Below, piece by piece: positions 23,812 to 26,933 of a stretch of DNA of 26,933 bases. The DNA is taken from contig JADINC010000030.1 in assembly GCA_017694255.1 (NCBI GenBank), positions 1 to 26,933 on the forward strand, in the 5' to 3' direction. Within the stretch, counting starts at the first letter, position 1, and each line of letters opens with the position of its first letter. The notes beneath the pieces are model-generated. The model saw only the letters and a list, made by a program, of their open reading frames with translations. It had not been told where the DNA came from and ran no database searches. Origin of the DNA: Candidatus Enterousia avistercoris (lineage in GTDB: Bacteria; Pseudomonadota; Alphaproteobacteria; Rs-D84). Both the position numbers and the translations under genes were made by a program.

Positions 23812-24312
23812 ATGGTCAAGAAATTAATTGCATTGATTATGGTGTGTATGATGTCTGGGCCATTATTTGCGGCTGATGCGCCATCTGGCGATGCCGGCGG
23901 CAGTGGGTCAACCCCCGCCCCGACCCCGCGTATCAGTTTATTTTCCACCAGTACAGATTGGCAGGCTTTAACCGGTCTGCGTTATTCTGAATATCGCGGC
24001 AAATTTATCCCCAGTTCTGGTATTGTTGGGCGTGGATTGGTTTTATATTATCTGGACGGTTTTCCGTGTTATGGCCTGGGCGAAGGGGTAAGGGTTTGGA
24101 TTGGCCCGAATAACAAGCATGATGGTGAATTACGCATTGCGTGCCTGTATGCACCCACAGAAATAAATTTCACATGGCGCAATGCCACCCGTGATGCAGA
24201 CCAGGCGGTTAGTACGGGTATCTTGACATGTCCGGTTGATTCAGATGGTCGCGAATTAACAATTGATTTGGCGCATTGTGAAAAGGGCCCCGATTGGGAC
24301 GAATATAAATAA
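23812..24312 (+). CDS. Small exported protein of unknown function
   Basis: Not recognised. The 166-residue precursor has a clear signal peptide (MVKKLIALIMVCMMSGPLFA, cleavage after Ala20), a Gly/Ser/Pro/Thr-rich linker at about 21-39, and a compact domain with four cysteines (about positions 84, 110, 144 and 156) that could make two disulfides. The domain contains several aromatic-rich strands (YSEYRGKFI, LVLYYLDGFPCYGLGEG, VRVWIGPNN, INFTWRNA). No lipobox, no membrane segment after the signal. AAGGGGGG stands just before the ATG. It lies 14 bases after the zinc-ribbon gene and one base before rluD, so it belongs to the prepilin operon and is probably periplasmic or surface exposed. Confidence 0.8.
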   Translation: MVKKLIALIMVCMMSGPLFAADAPSGDAGGSGSTPAPTPRISLFSTSTDWQALTGLRYSEYRGKFIPSSGIVGRGLVLYYLDGFPCYGLGEGVRVWIGPNNKHDGELRIACLYAPTEINFTWRNATRDADQAVSTGILTCPVDSDGRELTIDLAHCEKGPDWDEYK

Positions 24313-24313
24313 A

Positions 24314-25273
24314 ATGTCTGCAACATATAATTTTGTAGTTTCTGATACAGATGTCGGCGTGCGTTTAGACAAATTTTTGGCAACGCATATGCCTGAATTT
24401 TCACGCAGTGAAATCCAGCGTGGAACAATTTCTGTAAATAATTCATCGGCGAAATTATCATACCGCACCCGTTTGGGGGACTGTGTGGTTATTGATATGC
24501 CGGTTCGTACGACAGATGTCGCATCGCAAAACATATCATCTGACTTTGATTTAGACATTTTATACGAAGACGATGATATTATTGTCATAGACAAACCGCG
24601 CGGTGTTGTTATGTATCCATCGGCGGGAAACAAAACCGGCACACTGGTCCAGAATATATTGGCGCACACGCATTTGTCGGCACTGGGTGGGGAAACGCGT
24701 CCGGGGGTGGTGCATCGTCTGGACAAAAACACCAGTGGGGTTATGGTATTTGCGAAATCAGACGCGGCGTTTCGTGGGCTGGTAAAGACATTTTCCACGC
24801 ATGATTTAACGCGTAAATATATTGCGTTTGTATGGGGCATCCCGAATTGGGACGGCGCAGACATAACGGGTAATATCGCGCGTTCATCGCGCAATCGGCA
24901 AAAAATGAGCATGGTTAAATCTGGGGGAAAACCGGCGCACACGGTTGTCAATGTTGCAGACCTGTGGCCACGTGCGGGTGTGTCGATGTTTCGGTGCACA
25001 TTAATGACGGGTCGCACGCACCAGATACGTGTCCATTTGTCGGCGCATGGTTTTCCGGTATTATGTGATGATTTATACGGTCGTGGCGCCGCCCGTTTGG
25101 GCAGTGTGAAAAATCCAGACCTGTTGAATTTTATCAAGACCCATAATGGTCAAATGTTGCACGCGGAAATTTTAGACTTTACGCACCCGGTCAGCGGTGA
25201 AAAAATGCACTTTAAATCGCAAATTCCGTCCGACATGATGGAACTGAAAATGATACTGGATGAAATCGGATAA
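24314..25273 (+). CDS. rluD: 23S rRNA pseudouridine synthase, RluC/RluD family
   Basis: Converts specific uridines in 23S rRNA to pseudouridine. The 319-residue product has an N-terminal S4 domain (VGVRLDKFLATHMPEFSRSEIQ, about 14-60) and the RluA-type catalytic domain. VIDKPRGVVMYPS at 91-103 and HRLDKNTSGVMVFAK at 134-148 are intact, with Asp137 as the catalytic aspartate; GRTHQIRVHLSAHGFPVLCD is a further family signature. Choosing RluD over RluC rests on length and general likeness. The start at 24314 is one base after the preceding stop; a longer in-frame start at 24263 would lie inside the preceding gene. It is the last gene of the prepilin operon, and its stop codon is in the loop of a terminator. 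Confidence 0.93.
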   Translation: MSATYNFVVSDTDVGVRLDKFLATHMPEFSRSEIQRGTISVNNSSAKLSYRTRLGDCVVIDMPVRTTDVASQNISSDFDLDILYEDDDIIVIDKPRGVVMYPSAGNKTGTLVQNILAHTHLSALGGETRPGVVHRLDKNTSGVMVFAKSDAAFRGLVKTFSTHDLTRKYIAFVWGIPNWDGADITGNIARSSRNRQKMSMVKSGGKPAHTVVNVADLWPRAGVSMFRCTLMTGRTHQIRVHLSAHGFPVLCDDLYGRGAARLGSVKNPDLLNFIKTHNGQMLHAEILDFTHPVSGEKMHFKSQIPSDMMELKMILDEIG

Positions 25274-25289
25274 TATGTCCGATTTTTTT
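25263..25289 (+). terminator. Terminator of the prepilin-rluD operon
   Basis: AAATCGGA (25263-25270) pairs with TCCGATTT (25278-25285) and is followed by a T-run to 25289. The rluD stop codon (25271-25273) is in the loop, so the hairpin uses the last codons of the gene. Confidence 0.85.
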
Positions 25290-25341
25290 ATAAAATAGTC
25301 TTTGTAAAATGTATATTTTTCTTTATCAAAAGATGAATTTA

Positions 25342-25350
25342 TGTTATACT
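25342..25350 (+). promoter_or_regulatory. Extended -10 promoter (TGT-TATACT) of the cysteine-rich protein gene
   Basis: TG at 25342-25343 and TATACT at 25345-25350 form an extended -10; the -35 is weak (TTTATC at 17 bases). The predicted start near 25357 gives about 20 leader bases with GGAGTGAG as ribosome site before the ATG at 25377. Confidence 0.6.
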
Positions 25351-25376
25351 AAAAGCAATAATATGGAGTGAGTCTA

Positions 25377-26933
25377 ATGAATTTGCTGAAAAAAACAGTT
25401 GGTTTTATGGCAGTTTTGTGCGTGGTTCCGGCGGCAATTGCGCTGACCGCGCGCCCCAGTGTTATTGGCACGGCGTCGTCTCGTATGCCGACGATGACGT
25501 CGTATATAAATTCCGTATCTGGTTCAACATCTGGCACATCATCCAGTTCAAATTTACTAGACAACGCCGAATGTATTGATGCGTATACATCATGTATGAA
25601 ATCTGGCGATGCGTGTGGCAATGGGTTCGAAGAATGCACGACCAAGGTTTTATTCCACGCAAAAATGCCACAATGTTTAAGTGTTCTGGCCCAATGTACT
25701 GCATCGGGCATAAATGCATTGTTTGGAACATCATCAACAACTGCATTGTCCAACGTTTCGTCCAGAAACGAATATGACGAGGTTACTGACTACACATACC
25801 CCACCGACGGCAGTGTTATGGGACAAATGATAACCGGTGCGGCGATATCTAATATGTATGATACGGGTGATTGTATTCGTCGCTATACATCATGTCTGCA
25901 GCGCGACAACGTATGTGGTTCTGATTTTGAATTGTGCACCACAAATACCGAATTCAGGAAGCAAATGGTTCTGTGTGATTCCACATTGGCACGTTGTCAG
26001 GCGGCTGGTAAAATCGAACTGTTTGGTTCGGCTACAACAACGGCCAATCCAACCGCCGACAGTCGTGTTGGCGTCATGATTGCCGAAGGGGCGGCCCTGG
26101 CGGCGGTGAATGCGGTTTCCACATGTTACAAGGTTGTTGACCAATGTATTTTGGGCGCGTGTTCTGAAAACCCGTACAAGTGTGTTGAAAATATGTCCGA
26201 AACAACAATCAACCTGGTTGATGCGGTTAAAACAGGTGTTTTGGCCACGGTGCAACCAAATTTGTTGATTTCTGTTGCCGACACAATCAGCCGTTCGGAT
26301 GTTCAATCATATATTAAAAATATGTGTTTAGATACAATCGGTGGTAATAAATATTGCTATGCAACATTCTTGGGCAATGGTGTGATGCCAACATCATCTC
26401 AGTTAAGTGATGCCGATAACCAAGAAGACGTCTTTGCCGAGGCTTATTCTGCCCGCATGAACGATTCTATGCGTTCCAGATTAAATGATTTAATCGAAGA
26501 TTTTGATTCCGACGCCAAAGAAAAATGTTCTGAAACAATCGCATCGTGCGTAATGCGTGTTTGTGGCGGTGGTAATGGTGCGGCATGCTATTCATTGGTA
26601 TATAGTAATGTTGATAAGTCTATTAATAATGATGCTGTTTATGATGAAATCAAAACGGGCTGTGAATCTATTGTGAACACAGATCCATATTGCCAATATG
26701 CGGCACAAAATCCGACCAGTACGGGTACATACACATATGCGTATAACCAGACGGATGCATTCACCACCTTGTTCCCTGAATATGATGATGGTGGCGACGA
26801 TCCAATTGGTGTAATTGCATCGCTGAATGCGTCATTGGCAACCAGCTACAGCGATGCAGCAATTGCCCAGATGCGCACACAATGTGAAAATGTTGCGAAA
26901 AGTTGTGTAAAATCCATGTGTGGTGATGAATAT
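25377..26933 (+). CDS. Cysteine-rich exported repeat protein (partial, 519 residues visible)
   Basis: Not recognised; the frame is still open at the window end. The product has a signal peptide (MNLLKKTVGFMAVLCVVPAAIA, cleavage after Ala22), a Ser/Thr/Gly linker (about 31-62) and then cysteine-rich repeats. There are 28 cysteines in the visible part, 27 of them after the signal. Two type A repeats, exactly 100 residues apart, have spacing C-x6-C-x6-C-x6-C-x12-C-x6-C (Cys66-107 and Cys166-207). Type B repeats start C-x6-C-x4-C at Cys250, 384 and 503, and the first two end in a C-x9-C pair (317/327, 429/439). Heptad-spaced cysteines would line one face of a helix, suggesting helical hairpins stapled by disulfides in the periplasm or on the surface. 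No membrane span or lipobox is visible. It has its own promoter downstream of the prepilin operon terminator. Confidence 0.85.
   Translation, partial: MNLLKKTVGFMAVLCVVPAAIALTARPSVIGTASSRMPTMTSYINSVSGSTSGTSSSSNLLDNAECIDAYTSCMKSGDACGNGFEECTTKVLFHAKMPQCLSVLAQCTASGINALFGTSSTTALSNVSSRNEYDEVTDYTYPTDGSVMGQMITGAAISNMYDTGDCIRRYTSCLQRDNVCGSDFELCTTNTEFRKQMVLCDSTLARCQAAGKIELFGSATTTANPTADSRVGVMIAEGAALAAVNAVSTCYKVVDQCILGACSENPYKCVENMSETTINLVDAVKTGVLATVQPNLLISVADTISRSDVQSYIKNMCLDTIGGNKYCYATFLGNGVMPTSSQLSDADNQEDVFAEAYSARMNDSMRSRLNDLIEDFDSDAKEKCSETIASCVMRVCGGGNGAACYSLVYSNVDKSINNDAVYDEIKTGCESIVNTDPYCQYAAQNPTSTGTYTYAYNQTDAFTTLFPEYDDGGDDPIGVIASLNASLATSYSDAAIAQMRTQCENVAKSCVKSMCGDEY
25569..25727 (+). repeat. Type A six-cysteine repeat, copy 1
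   Basis: Codes residues 65-117 of the cysteine-rich protein. Cys66, 73, 80, 87, 100 and 107; begins CIDAYTSC and ends in a GINALFG segment. Shares the exact cysteine spacing and the YTSC, CTT and LFG positions with copy 2. Confidence 0.85.
25869..26027 (+). repeat. Type A six-cysteine repeat, copy 2
   Basis: Codes residues 165-217. Cys166, 173, 180, 187, 200 and 207; begins CIRRYTSC and ends GKIELFG. It starts exactly 300 bases after copy 1. The DNA has diverged, so this is an old duplication kept at the protein level. Confidence 0.85.
26124..26357 (+). repeat. Type B cysteine repeat, copy 1
   Basis: Codes residues 250-327. Cys250, 257, 262 and 269 (C-x6-C-x4-C-x6-C), then Cys317 and Cys327 (C-x9-C). 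Confidence 0.65.
26526..26693 (+). repeat. Type B cysteine repeat, copy 2
   Basis: Codes residues 384-439. Cys384, 391, 396 and 404 (C-x6-C-x4-C-x7-C), then Cys429 and Cys439 (C-x9-C). The spacing between the two halves is shorter than in copy 1. Confidence 0.65.
26883..26933 (+). repeat. Type B cysteine repeat, copy 3 (cut by window end)
   Basis: Codes residues 503-519. Cys503, 510 and 515 repeat the C-x6-C-x4-C start; the rest lies beyond the window. Confidence 0.6.

Noticed and set aside
24256..25137. 293-residue minus-strand open frame
   Set aside because: It lies opposite rluD, whose motifs are intact; no ribosome site or family likeness on the minus strand.
1..26933. CRISPR arrays, tRNA or rRNA genes, insertion sequences, prophage genes
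   Set aside because: No regularly spaced direct repeats, cloverleaf-like sequences, transposase or integrase motifs, or terminal inverted repeats were found.

Overview
The window looks like a chromosomal segment of an uncultured, probably host-associated, Gram-negative alphaproteobacterium. The evidence is LPS transport and lipid A genes (lptF, lptD, lpxD, fabZ), Skp, a SurA relative, two OmpA-type lipoproteins, a short DUF4167-type protein (a family typical of Alphaproteobacteria) and a VirD4-type coupling ATPase. Several textbook gene orders are shortened: nusA-infB has no ylxR or rimP, lptF is followed by lptD without lptG, surA is followed by rlmN rather than pdxA, and skp-lpxD-fabZ lacks bamA and lpxA. 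This suggests a streamlined or rearranged genome. The lineage (for example a gut clade or a Rickettsiales/Holosporales relative) cannot be fixed from this sequence alone.

Layout. 1-2408 (minus): the N-terminal third of infB, then nusA, with a promoter and a strong leader hairpin. 2583-8354 (plus): a tight operon lptF-lptD-surA-like-rlmN-unknown protein, ended by a two-way terminator. 8382-11339 (minus): an OmpA-type lipoprotein and virD4. 11323-13776 (plus): rsmE, an RsuA/RluB pseudouridine synthase and a membrane-anchored TPR protein, ended by a second two-way terminator. 13821-15338 (minus): lpxD-fabZ. 15379-19242 (minus): DUF4167-like protein, dnaX, a small type IV pilin, a second OmpA-type lipoprotein, and skp with its own promoter and terminator. 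19348-25289 (plus): a six-gene operon made of three tandem large PilV-like prepilin proteins, a zinc-ribbon membrane protein, a small exported protein and an RluD-type pseudouridine synthase. 25342-26933 (plus): the start of a cysteine-rich exported repeat protein that runs off the window.

The part most likely to be undescribed is 16852-26933. It has a small E5 pilin beside dnaX. It also has a translationally coupled set of three paralogous ~400-450 residue prepilin-like proteins, which share an N-terminal pilin helix, a conserved middle motif ending in 'L-N/D-M' and divergent beta-rich tails. After these comes a secreted protein built from six-cysteine repeats with exact heptad spacing. My reading is a fixed, non-shuffling set of PilV-like tip or minor pilins, possibly with a disulfide-rich surface protein. 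The link between the pili and the cysteine protein is inferred from proximity only.

A second theme is transcription start architecture. Three promoters (lptF, lpxD, virD4) have the -10 hexamer only 6 to 9 bases before the ATG with no Shine-Dalgarno, so these genes are predicted to be leaderless or nearly so. Other genes (nusA, skp, dnaX, the first OmpA-type lipoprotein) have ordinary leaders with clear ribosome sites. No tRNA, rRNA, CRISPR array, insertion sequence or phage gene was seen. No gene-free stretch exceeds about 210 bases.
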